Assembly (NCBI RefSeq): GCF_022024015.1
Contig: NZ_CP091786.1
Coordinates: forward strand, 1,984,001 to 2,048,000
Reading direction: 5' to 3'
Length of the DNA stretch: 64,000 nt
Origin: Prevotella sp. E9-3
GTDB lineage: Bacteria > Bacteroidota > Bacteroidia > Bacteroidales > Bacteroidaceae
In this document: positions 26,993-34,276 of the stretch, one piece after another
Layout of the letters: each line of letters opens with the position of its first letter
Position numbering within the stretch: position 1 is the first letter of the stretch
Notes under the pieces: generated by a model
The model's input: the letters and a program-made list of their open reading frames with translations, nothing else
The model's database searches: none
What the model was told of the DNA's origin: nothing
Position numbers and translations under genes: made by a program

Positions 26993-28549
26993 TTAATCAG
27001 AGAATCGGGTGGCCTGACGGGCCAGATAGGTAAACACATGGTCCATGTCGGGTTGGTGGAAACGCTGTTTCAGTTCATCGGGTGTGCCGAGTGCGCTGAT
27101 TTTGCCGTCCACCATGATAGAGATGCGGTCGCAATATTCTGCCTCGTCCATATAGTGGGTAGTCACAAAGACGGTGATGCCGCGACGGGCAGCGTCATAG
27201 ATGAGTTCCCAGAACTGGCGGCGTGTGGCAGGATCGACACCACCCGTCGGTTCGTCGAGGAACACCACGCCCGGCTCGTGGAAGATAGAGACGGAGAAGG
27301 CCAGCTTCTGTTTCCAACCCAATGGCAGCGAGCCAACGAGGTCGTTCTTGTGCTCCGTGAACTGCAGGCGTTCCATGAGTTCATCGGTCTTGCGGCGAAT
27401 CTCATCGTCCTTCATGCCGTAGATGCCGGCAAAAAGACGGATATTCTCGGCAACGGTGAGGTCTTCGTAGAGCGAGAACCGCTGCGACATATAGCCTATA
27501 TGCTTCTTGATCTGTTCGTACTCCGTGCGTATGTCGTAGCCTACCACCCTGCCAGTTCCGCTGGTTGGCTGGTTCAGACCTGTCAGCATATGCATCGCCG
27601 TCGTCTTACCTGCACCGTTGGCACCCAGAAATCCGAATATCTCGCCCCTTTTTACACTGAACGAGATGTCGTCAACTGCATGGAAATCGCCAAAGGCTTT
27701 CACCAGATGCTCCACCTCAATGACATTCTCACTTGAACCTTGAACCTTGAACCTTGAACCATCCTCAATGCCTGGCGGGTTAAAGATACTGGCGAACTGT
27801 GTGAGGATATCATCTGGAGTGCCAATGCCGCGCACCTTTCCCTGGTCAAGAAAAGCCACACGCGCGCAACAGCGCACCTCATCAAGATAAGGCGTTGAAG
27901 CCACAATGGTAATTCCACTTTCCTTCAGCGTCAACAACATCTCCCACAACTCCTTACGGCTCACAGGATCAACACCTGTAGTGGGCTCGTCGAGGAAGAG
28001 CACACTGGGTTGGTGTACCAATGCACACGAGAGCGCCAACTTCTGCTTCATACCGCCCGAGAGTGCTCCTGCCTTGCGGTCTTTGAAGCGTTCTATCTGC
28101 GAATATATGGCTTTGATACTATCGTAACCTTCATCAACAGTCGTTCCGAAAAGCGTGGCAAAGAAGTTCAGGTTCTCCTCGATAGTGAGATCTTGGTATA
28201 GCGAGAACTTGCCAGGCATATAGCCCACCCGACAGCGCACCTCGCACATCTGCTTCACCACATCGTAGCCATCTACCGCCGCCGTACCTGTATCGGGCAG
28301 TAATAGCGAACAGAGAATGCGAAACATCGATGTCTTGCCGGCACCATCGGGACCTATCAGTCCGAACACCTCGCCCTTGCCAACAGCAAACGACACATCG
28401 CTGAGTGCCTGAATTGGAGCCTCACCCCCAGCCCCGGCCTCACCCCTAACCCCTCTCCAAAGGGCGAGGGGAACTTGAAGAGAGAGGGGAGTAGTTACTT
28501 TTTTACCGTAACTTTTGCTGACGTTTTTAACAATGATTGCTTCATTCAT
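26993..28549 (-). CDS. ABC transporter ATPase with two nucleotide-binding domains (YbhF-like)
   Basis: 518 aa, two fused NBDs. NBD1 has Walker A GPDGAGKT, signature LSGGMKQKL and Walker B VLFLDEPTTGVDP. NBD2 has GANGAGKT, VVFLDEPTGGVDP and a degenerate signature (LPLGWKQKL), so one of the two composite ATP sites is probably impaired. Palindromic repeat copy E interrupts the first beta hairpin of NBD1 (between SKSYGK and IQALSDVSF), adding ~28 residues. The inter-domain linker contains a four-unit 7-bp tandem repeat read as GSRFKVQGSSE. It energises the two ABC-2 permeases and starts 7 bp before them in the operon. Confidence 0.93.
   Translation of the reverse strand: MNEAIIVKNVSKSYGKKVTTPLSLQVPLALWRGVRGEAGAGGEAPIQALSDVSFAVGKGEVFGLIGPDGAGKTSMFRILCSLLLPDTGTAAVDGYDVVKQMCEVRCRVGYMPGKFSLYQDLTIEENLNFFATLFGTTVDEGYDSIKAIYSQIERFKDRKAGALSGGMKQKLALSCALVHQPSVLFLDEPTTGVDPVSRKELWEMLLTLKESGITIVASTPYLDEVRCCARVAFLDQGKVRGIGTPDDILTQFASIFNPPGIEDGSRFKVQGSSENVIEVEHLVKAFGDFHAVDDISFSVKRGEIFGFLGANGAGKTTAMHMLTGLNQPTSGTGRVVGYDIRTEYEQIKKHIGYMSQRFSLYEDLTVAENIRLFAGIYGMKDDEIRRKTDELMERLQFTEHKNDLVGSLPLGWKQKLAFSVSIFHEPGVVFLDEPTGGVDPATRRQFWELIYDAARRGITVFVTTHYMDEAEYCDRISIMVDGKISALGTPDELKQRFHQPDMDHVFTYLARQATRFSD
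27732..27759 (-). repeat. Tandem CTTGAAC x4 in the ATPase linker
   Basis: Four exact 7-bp units (CTTGAAC on +). Seven is not a multiple of three, so successive units are read in different frames. They encode part of the linker between the two NBDs. Confidence 0.85.
28418..28494 (-). repeat. Protein-embedded palindromic repeat, copy E (NBD1)
   Basis: ~77-bp element, read in the frame giving TPLSLQVPLALWRGVRGEA then GAGGEA within the first NBD of the ATPase. Confidence 0.8.
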
Positions 28550-28574
28550 CGCTATCTATTTTCGAAGGAATTGT

Positions 28575-29585
28575 CTATTTACTCCCCTCGCCCTTCAAGT
28601 TCCCCTCGCCCCTTGGAGAGGGGTTAGGGGTGAGGCCGGGGTCGGGGGTGAGGCCCTTTACCTCGCCGTACATACCAATCTTCACGAATCCGTCATTTTT
28701 GATAGCCACCTTGACGGCATACACCAGATCGGCACGCTCATCGTCTGTGAGAATAGTCTTGGGTGTAAACTCCGAACGAGACGATATCCAGCTGATCGTA
28801 CCTGCATACTCCTTGCGCTGGTTGTCGCCATAGTCGGCAAACACCTTTACCTGTTGACCTATCTTAATGTGCTGCAGCTGGGCTGAAGTGACGTAGGCAC
28901 GCAGGTGCATCGACTCGGTATCAGCTATCTTGAACAACGGCTTGCCCACACTTACAAACTCGCCACGCTCCACATATTTCTCGAGTACGGTCCCCTTGGT
29001 GGGCGTCAGAATGTGACACTTGCGGAGCATATCCTGCAACTGCGTCTTCTGCACATCGGCAGCAGCTGTCTGTTTGTCGAGGGCTTGTGTGCTGGTGCTC
29101 AGCGATGATATCTGCGCATCCAATTGTTTCTGCAGTACCTTCACCTGACTCGAGGCATCGTCGAGCATCTTCGAGGGGGCAGCCCCGTCGGCCACCAGTT
29201 CGCGGTAGCGCTGCTCGTCCTGCTGGGCCTTAGCCAACTGCTGGCGTGTGGCAGCTATCTGGCGTTCCATATCGGGTTTCTGACTCTGATACACCGCTTT
29301 GGTAGCGTCCATCTGCTGAATCTTCAGCCACGTCTGAGTGGTGTCTATGAGTCCCACCTCTCGGGCTGCCTCCATCATGTCGCCCTCGTTCACGTCAAAC
29401 GACAGCAATGCCCCACTCTGTTCAGCAAACACGGTCGTCTCGGTAGCCTCGAACGTGCCCGTTGCATCGTAATCTTTCTCGTTGTTTCCGCAGGCTGTCA
29501 TCATCAGCGCCAAGCACACAAAAGCCTCACCCCCAGCCCCTCTCCAATGTGAGAGGGGAGTAAATAGACTTGTAAATGATTTCAT
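28575..29585 (-). CDS. HlyD-family periplasmic adaptor lipoprotein (YbhG-like)
   Basis: 336 aa membrane-fusion protein linking the permeases to TolC. It has a lipobox (LALMMTAC), a barrel-sandwich half-motif (SGALLSFDVNEGDMM), a long helical hairpin (~100-180, QKPDMERQIAATRQQLAKAQQD) and a beta-barrel domain (GEFVSVGKPLFKIADTESM). A short palindromic repeat (copy G) lies in the signal-peptide region and supplies TPLSHWRGAGGEAF ahead of the hydrophobic core. Copy F forms the C-terminal tail (GLTPNPSPRGEGNLKGEGS) and ends at the stop. A downstream start is not available without losing the lipobox. Confidence 0.9.
   Translation of the reverse strand: MKSFTSLFTPLSHWRGAGGEAFVCLALMMTACGNNEKDYDATGTFEATETTVFAEQSGALLSFDVNEGDMMEAAREVGLIDTTQTWLKIQQMDATKAVYQSQKPDMERQIAATRQQLAKAQQDEQRYRELVADGAAPSKMLDDASSQVKVLQKQLDAQISSLSTSTQALDKQTAAADVQKTQLQDMLRKCHILTPTKGTVLEKYVERGEFVSVGKPLFKIADTESMHLRAYVTSAQLQHIKIGQQVKVFADYGDNQRKEYAGTISWISSRSEFTPKTILTDDERADLVYAVKVAIKNDGFVKIGMYGEVKGLTPDPGLTPNPSPRGEGNLKGEGSK
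28580..28655 (-). repeat. Protein-embedded palindromic repeat, copy F (adaptor C-terminus)
   Basis: ~76-bp element read as GLTPDPGLTPNPSPRGEG then NLKGEGSK-stop in the HlyD-like gene. Confidence 0.8.
29523..29563 (-). repeat. Protein-embedded palindromic repeat, copy G (short, in signal peptide)
   Basis: Shortened 41-bp copy: GCCTCACCCCCAGCCCCTCT arm, short loop and AGAGGGGAGT. Read in frame in the N-region of the adaptor's signal peptide. Confidence 0.75.
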
Positions 29586-29607
29586 ATCTAAATATTGTTT
29601 TTTATGA

Positions 29608-30969
29608 TTAATAGTAAGAGTAACTACTCCCCTCGCCCTTCAAGTTCCCCTCGCCCCTTGGAGAGGGGTTAGGGGTGAGGCCGGGGTCGGGGGTGAGGCC
29701 CCCTGTCGTAATTTTATTGTCGTATATCTCTTTCAGCATTTCAATCTCGTGTACTGACTGTTGCACACAGGAAGCATGCTCCTGATTAATTTCGCGCACC
29801 AGGTCGTTCGCATCGATGATGCCGTGTGCCAGCTTCGACTCTGCCGCTTTTCTCACAGCCTGTCGCAGCGATATAATCTCTCCGTCTTGAGTCATCAGCT
29901 TCTGATAGCGTGCTATGTTCTCGTGCTGCTGAATCTGTTCCAGGTTGTTATTGAAGAGGAATACCTCCCTGTTGTTTTCTGTCATATCACGCTGCAACTG
30001 CAGTTTTGCCTTGTCGTTCTTGCGAGTATAGAGGGCACCGATGTTCCACGTAACCCGTGCACCGACGATGCCGTTCAAGCTCCATTTGTGGCGCATCATA
30101 TCCTCAAACATATTCAGGCCCGGATAACCGTAGAAGCCCTGAGCAAACACGCCTACCTTCGGCATCAGCGCAGCGTTGAGTGCTTTCTCCTGAGCATTCA
30201 GCACGCCTATCTGTGCATCCAGCGCCTTCAGTTCCGGACGACGGTTTTCCGCTGTCAGCCCTCCGCCTTCTGCCTTCACTTGCGGTTTTTGTATGTTATT
30301 AATTTCTATGCCGCAGAATGTACTCAGCATGCGCTGTAACATCTGCTTCTGCGATGCCAGCTCAGTACCCTTCTGCACCGCATTCAGTCGCTCTGCCTTC
30401 ACACTCTGCAGGTCGCTCTCAGCTGCTGTGCCCCGTTTGGTCATCGACTCCAGTTTGCGTTCGTTGCCTGCCAGCAGTGTCTGCAAGTCGGTGTTCAACT
30501 TGATCTGTTCGTCAATCAGCAACAGCCCGAAAAACATCTCGTTCACTCGCCTGCGAACATTATAAATATTGACTTCATTCTGTGCTGCCTGCACCTTGCC
30601 CTGTTCACGGGCTATGCGTTTCTGACTGCCGATGACGCCTCCGTCATAGATGGTCTGCTGCACATCGATGCCCACACGGTACTGATCCTTCGTCAGTCCC
30701 TTCATGTCAATGCCCATACCGCCCATCATCGTCTTCATCTCGTCAGGCCAAGCCGTCACATCACTCTGATACGTGGCTTGTGCCGATGCTGACACCTGCG
30801 GCAGCCAACCCTTCTGGATATTGGCAACAGTCAGCTGTGTGGTCTTCTCGATGAGTCCATACTGCTGTATCAGCGGATAATTCTTCTCTGCTGCCTGCTG
30901 ACACTCGTCCAGCGTCTGTCCCAATGCCAGCATCGGCAGCATCGTCAAAGCTAAAAACAATTTCTTCAT
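29608..30969 (-). CDS. TolC-family outer-membrane efflux protein
   Basis: 453 aa from ATG 30969 (MKKLFLALTMLPMLALG signal peptide). The longer frame to 31020 starts upstream of the promoter and is rejected. Two OEP repeats with long helices (e.g. AAQNEVNIYNVRRRVNEMFFGLLLIDEQIKL) and beta-strand segments indicate the TolC fold. The C-terminus (GLTPDPGLTPNPSPRGEG then NLKGEGSS) comes from palindromic repeat copy H. First gene of the operon TolC-adaptor-ATPase-permease-permease. Confidence 0.92.
   Translation of the reverse strand: MKKLFLALTMLPMLALGQTLDECQQAAEKNYPLIQQYGLIEKTTQLTVANIQKGWLPQVSASAQATYQSDVTAWPDEMKTMMGGMGIDMKGLTKDQYRVGIDVQQTIYDGGVIGSQKRIAREQGKVQAAQNEVNIYNVRRRVNEMFFGLLLIDEQIKLNTDLQTLLAGNERKLESMTKRGTAAESDLQSVKAERLNAVQKGTELASQKQMLQRMLSTFCGIEINNIQKPQVKAEGGGLTAENRRPELKALDAQIGVLNAQEKALNAALMPKVGVFAQGFYGYPGLNMFEDMMRHKWSLNGIVGARVTWNIGALYTRKNDKAKLQLQRDMTENNREVFLFNNNLEQIQQHENIARYQKLMTQDGEIISLRQAVRKAAESKLAHGIIDANDLVREINQEHASCVQQSVHEIEMLKEIYDNKITTGGLTPDPGLTPNPSPRGEGNLKGEGSSYSYY
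29625..29700 (-). repeat. Protein-embedded palindromic repeat, copy H (TolC C-terminus)
   Basis: ~76-bp element nearly identical to copy F, same orientation and frame; forms the C-terminal tail of the TolC-like protein. Confidence 0.8.
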
Positions 30970-30997
30970 ATCATCTTTTGTCATTGAATTCCAGATG

Positions 30998-31005
30998 CAA
31001 AAGTA
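30998..31005 (-). promoter_or_regulatory. Efflux operon promoter -7 box
   Basis: On the - strand TACTTTTG, 28 bp before the TolC-like start at 30969. No TTTG is visible at the -33 position, which fits an activator-dependent promoter facing a divergent AraC gene (inference). Confidence 0.65.
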
Positions 31006-31102
31006 CGATGTTTTTTTCATCGTGGTGTTATCTGTAAGAATGGGGAAATGTTCTTTTTGTTCGATTTATACATAAACAGAGCATTGTTTCGCAGAAAATG
31101 AT

Positions 31103-31110
31103 TATCTTTG
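31103..31110 (+). promoter_or_regulatory. AraC-regulator promoter -7 box
   Basis: TATCTTTG followed by CC, 20 bp before the ATG at 31131; -33 element weak. Confidence 0.55.
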
Positions 31111-31130
31111 CCAACAAAAAAGGACTGATT

Positions 31131-32036
31131 ATGAACAGACAACCGCAACTGATGGACGTCACACGAATGCGTGACATCCTGACACCACACCTCTCGCAAA
31201 TTCGCGAGCATATATTCATGAATAGTGAACTGGCAATGGTTCGTGGCGACAGCACGGTGTTCAGTCTGCTGATGCGCCAAAAGCCACCTTTTACCATCAA
31301 TGATCACCGTTTGGGCATCGTCATAAGCGGCGAGGCTGACATCAACTTCAACCTGCAAGACCGCCACCTCACGAGTGGCACACTCGTCTATATCGGTCCG
31401 GGCACCATCATCCACCCCAAGCGTCTGTCGCCTGACCTCCGCATCTTCGGAATGGGACTTTTTTCTAACTTCCCCATGCCCTTTGCACAGGGACAGATGC
31501 CGTCGGCCTTCAACGGGCAGGTGCGCGACTTCCAGTTACTTGTCAGCGAAGAGAATATCGCTACTGCCAGACATATTCTGGACACCATTTGGCAAATGGT
31601 TCATGCCTCCGACGACTATCATCGTCCCACCGTCACAGCCCTCGTAGCAGCCCAGATGCACCACTACAACCAGCTGTTCCAGCAGCAGATCGACCAACAG
31701 GCCAGCAGTCGTTCGCGCGAGCAGACCATCTTCGATCGCTTCCTCCAACTGGTTACCCAACACTGTGCCGAACATCACCAAATAGGCTACTATGCCGACC
31801 GCATGTGCCTCACTGAGCGCTACCTGAGCACCATTATCCGCCAAACAAGCGGCACCACCGCCAAAGACTGGATTGACCGTGCCCTCATCACACGTATCAA
31901 AATAGAACTGCGCCACACGGATAAACCTGCAGCACAGATTGCCGATGAGATGCATTTTGCCAATCCCTCATTCTTCTCAAAATACTTCCGTCGCCTCACC
32001 GGCATGACTCCCGGCGAGTATAAATCTATCAGTTGA
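31131..32036 (+). CDS. AraC-family regulator divergent to the efflux operon
   Basis: 301 aa from ATG 31131, just after the promoter. The N-terminal sensory domain is cupin-like (GDSTVFSLLMRQKPPFTINDH). The C-terminal pair of helix-turn-helix motifs is clear: IGYYADRMCLTERYLSTIIRQTSGTTAKDWI and AAQIADEMHFANPSFFSKYFRRLTGMTPGEYK (in pieces). Divergent placement 111 bp from the operon promoter region makes it the likely regulator of the ABC/TolC efflux genes; its inducer is unknown. Confidence 0.92.
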   Translation: MNRQPQLMDVTRMRDILTPHLSQIREHIFMNSELAMVRGDSTVFSLLMRQKPPFTINDHRLGIVISGEADINFNLQDRHLTSGTLVYIGPGTIIHPKRLSPDLRIFGMGLFSNFPMPFAQGQMPSAFNGQVRDFQLLVSEENIATARHILDTIWQMVHASDDYHRPTVTALVAAQMHHYNQLFQQQIDQQASSRSREQTIFDRFLQLVTQHCAEHHQIGYYADRMCLTERYLSTIIRQTSGTTAKDWIDRALITRIKIELRHTDKPAAQIADEMHFANPSFFSKYFRRLTGMTPGEYKSIS

Positions 32037-32167
32037 GTAACTTTTGTATTATAGCTTTATTATGCACTTTTTTGTAATAAATGTTTGGAGTATTAGGATA
32101 TTATATGCATTTTTGCACAAAATTTCACTGATAATATAATTTGCAAAATGAAATATAAGATACAGTA

Positions 32168-32428
32168 GTGACACATACCGCCCCATCTTTCTGTGAACTA
32201 CAGAACAAAGATGGATTACTGCAATGGGCAATATATGACAACAGTCTGTTAGATGATGTACAGAAGGAACGTGAGACAACAGATGCAATCTATACCAAAT
32301 TGAGAGCAGAGACCATAACACTTACACATTGGTATTACGGTCACTTTCACCAAAGCTGGCATTCATCTATTGATGGAGTCCTATTCAAGATGTTAGACAT
32401 CATGGAACTATCTGAAATTACCCCTTGA
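32168..32428 (+). pseudogene. C-terminal fragment of a metallophosphoesterase
   Basis: An in-frame stop lies 12 bp upstream of the first possible start (GTG 32168). The remaining 86 codons match the end of calcineurin-like phosphatases, with the motifs THTAPSFCEL and YYGHFHQSWHSSIDG (the terminal GHxH metal site). The N-terminal half with the DxH, GDxxD and GNHE motifs is missing, so it is a 5'-truncated remnant. Confidence 0.75.
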
Positions 32429-32453
32429 CTAAATCAAGTTTTACGAAAGAAAA

Positions 32454-32855
32454 ATGAAAATCATAGACGATAATCTGATTAATGGCGTGGCAGAGCAAGC
32501 CAAGCAATCCCCACGACTGAGGATGAACTATAACTTCCATGAAAGTCTCGATGATAAGTGTCATCGTTTTCTTAATTGTCTTGAGCCAGGCACATTTATA
32601 CCAGTGCACCATCATCCTACCAAAGCCGAGACATTTGTGATTATCAAAGGTAAGGTCAAGGTAACGACCTACAACGACAATGGTGAAGTGCTGGAGTCTT
32701 GTATCATCAGTCACGATAGCGGCACGTATGGTGTTGACATTCCTAAAAACGTATGGCATGGTTTGGAATGTCTGGAACCAAGCGTCCTGCTGGAATGCAA
32801 GGAGGGTCCGTTTATTGAACATGAGGTAGATGGCATATTGGAGATAAAAAAATAA
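32454..32855 (+). CDS. WbuC-family cupin metalloprotein
   Basis: 133 aa. A cupin metal site is seen in PVHHHPTKAETFVIIKG (two His and a Glu) with a second motif PKNVWHGLECL. WbuC proteins are found with O-antigen genes, but their reaction is unproven. Here it leads a small + cluster with a YqiA-type hydrolase and a hexapeptide acetyltransferase, which suits polysaccharide or sugar modification. It begins 25 bp after the phosphoesterase remnant. Confidence 0.85.
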   Translation: MKIIDDNLINGVAEQAKQSPRLRMNYNFHESLDDKCHRFLNCLEPGTFIPVHHHPTKAETFVIIKGKVKVTTYNDNGEVLESCIISHDSGTYGVDIPKNVWHGLECLEPSVLLECKEGPFIEHEVDGILEIKK

Positions 32856-32869
32856 AGTACAGGCTATAG

Positions 32870-33676
32870 ATGAAAAAGATATTATTCCTGCATGGTTTCT
32901 TTGCCAGCGGTCAGTGCGTACCTGCTGTGGCACTGAGAGAGGCATTTGAAGGGCGTGTAGAGGTGCTTACTCCCGACTTGTCAATACATCCGAAGATGGC
33001 ACTGGAAGAAATCCGAAACATCTGTGACAGAGAGCATCCCGACTTGTTGGTTGGTAACAGTTGCGGTTCGTTCTATGCCCAGATGCTGGCGCCCATCGTT
33101 GGCATCCCTGCCCTGCTTGGCAACCCACATTTTCGGATGACGACATTTCTGAAGGAACGCATCGGTTCGCATGAATACAAAGCACCACGCAAGGACGGCA
33201 ACCAGCAATTTGTTATCGATGAATCCCTGATACAGGAGTTTGCAGAGTTGGAAACCGTTCAATTCCGCTATTGCAACCCCTACTACAAAGACAAAGTATG
33301 GGGATTGTTCGGTGAACAGGACACTCTTGCTCACTTCGAGCCACTGTTTTTGGAGCATTACAACCATTCATTCCACTTTCCTGGTGCTCACACTCCAACG
33401 GCAGAAGAAGTAGGCACATGGTATATTCCAATGATAGAGAAGATGCTGATGCAATATCCACTTCCAGAGGATGGAATTCGCTACTTTCAGCATTTCAAAG
33501 GAGGCAATTATCGCTACATTCGCACAGCTTTCGACTCAGAAACTAAGGAGCGAATGGTCATCTACCAAGCCTTGTATGGAGAAAAGCAGTATTGGGTACG
33601 TCCAGAGAAGATGTTTTTCGAGAATATTGAGCGTAACGGACGTACCTTTGCACGATTTAGAGAAATTGAAGAATAA
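32870..33676 (+). CDS. YqiA-like alpha/beta hydrolase fused to a DUF1653 domain
   Basis: 268 aa. Residues 1-185 form an UPF0227/YqiA-type esterase: oxyanion segment ILFLHGFFASG, nucleophile elbow LVGNSCGSFYAQ (Ser within GNSCG), and a C-terminal His in FPGAHTPTAEE. Residues ~200-265 are DUF1653: IRYFQHFKGGNYRYI, HSET-like DSETKERMVIYQALYG, and YWVRPEKMFFENI. In most genomes DUF1653 is a stand-alone protein of about 70 aa. Function of the fusion is unknown. Confidence 0.82.
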   Translation: MKKILFLHGFFASGQCVPAVALREAFEGRVEVLTPDLSIHPKMALEEIRNICDREHPDLLVGNSCGSFYAQMLAPIVGIPALLGNPHFRMTTFLKERIGSHEYKAPRKDGNQQFVIDESLIQEFAELETVQFRYCNPYYKDKVWGLFGEQDTLAHFEPLFLEHYNHSFHFPGAHTPTAEEVGTWYIPMIEKMLMQYPLPEDGIRYFQHFKGGNYRYIRTAFDSETKERMVIYQALYGEKQYWVRPEKMFFENIERNGRTFARFREIEE

Positions 33677-33687
33677 AATAAAAAAAT

Positions 33688-34266
33688 ATGACAATACAAG
33701 AATTTCGTGATTACATGGCATCGGGCAAGCCCGTCGTTGGCGGTGGTGATGTCCACATGATGTTTCATCAACTATCACAGGAGGCTCTGAAGATTACGGC
33801 AGAAATTAACGGCAAGTATCATACTCCAGAGCAGTTGCATGATTTGCTGGAGCAGCTTTGGGGGCGTGAGGTTCCCAAGACGGTAGGCATGTTTCCTCCA
33901 TTCCATACCGACTGCGGAAAGAACACCATCGTTGGTGAACGAGTCTTCATCAACATGGGCTGCAAGTTCCAAGACCAAGGCGGCATCATCATTGACGAAG
34001 GTGCACTCATTGGTCACAACGTCGTGCTGGCAACCATCAACCACGACCTCAATCCAGCCAATCGTCAGAGTATGAGCTATGCACCTATCCACATTGGTAA
34101 GAACGTATGGATTGGAGCCAATGCCACTGTGCTTGCAGGTGTGACTATCGGCGATGGAGCAGTTATAGCTGCTGGTGCTGTGGTGACAAAGAATGTAGAA
34201 CCGAATACGATTGTTGGTGGCGTTCCAGCCAAGGTGATAAAAAAGATAGAGATAAAAAACAGATAA
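33688..34266 (+). CDS. Maltose/galactoside O-acetyltransferase-like hexapeptide protein
   Basis: 192 aa. N-terminal helical cap, then a left-handed beta-helix ([20 protein letters not shown] onwards). The catalytic His is in TINHDLNP, and the C-terminal [13 protein letters not shown] is typical of the LacA/Maa/NodL group. It would acetylate a sugar with acetyl-CoA; the acceptor is unknown. It begins 11 bp after the previous gene. Confidence 0.88.
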   Translation: MTIQEFRDYMASGKPVVGGGDVHMMFHQLSQEALKITAEINGKYHTPEQLHDLLEQLWGREVPKTVGMFPPFHTDCGKNTIVGERVFINMGCKFQDQGGIIIDEGALIGHNVVLATINHDLNPANRQSMSYAPIHIGKNVWIGANATVLAGVTIGDGAVIAAGAVVTKNVEPNTIVGGVPAKVIKKIEIKNR

Positions 34267-34276
34267 ATAGGAATTT

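Noticed and set aside
28515..28886. + strand ORFs across the palindromic repeats
   Set aside because: They are open only because the repeat lacks stops in several frames; the - strand ABC genes have clear motifs.
32049..32321. 90-codon - strand ORF
   Set aside because: It is antisense to the recognisable metallophosphoesterase remnant and has no family features.
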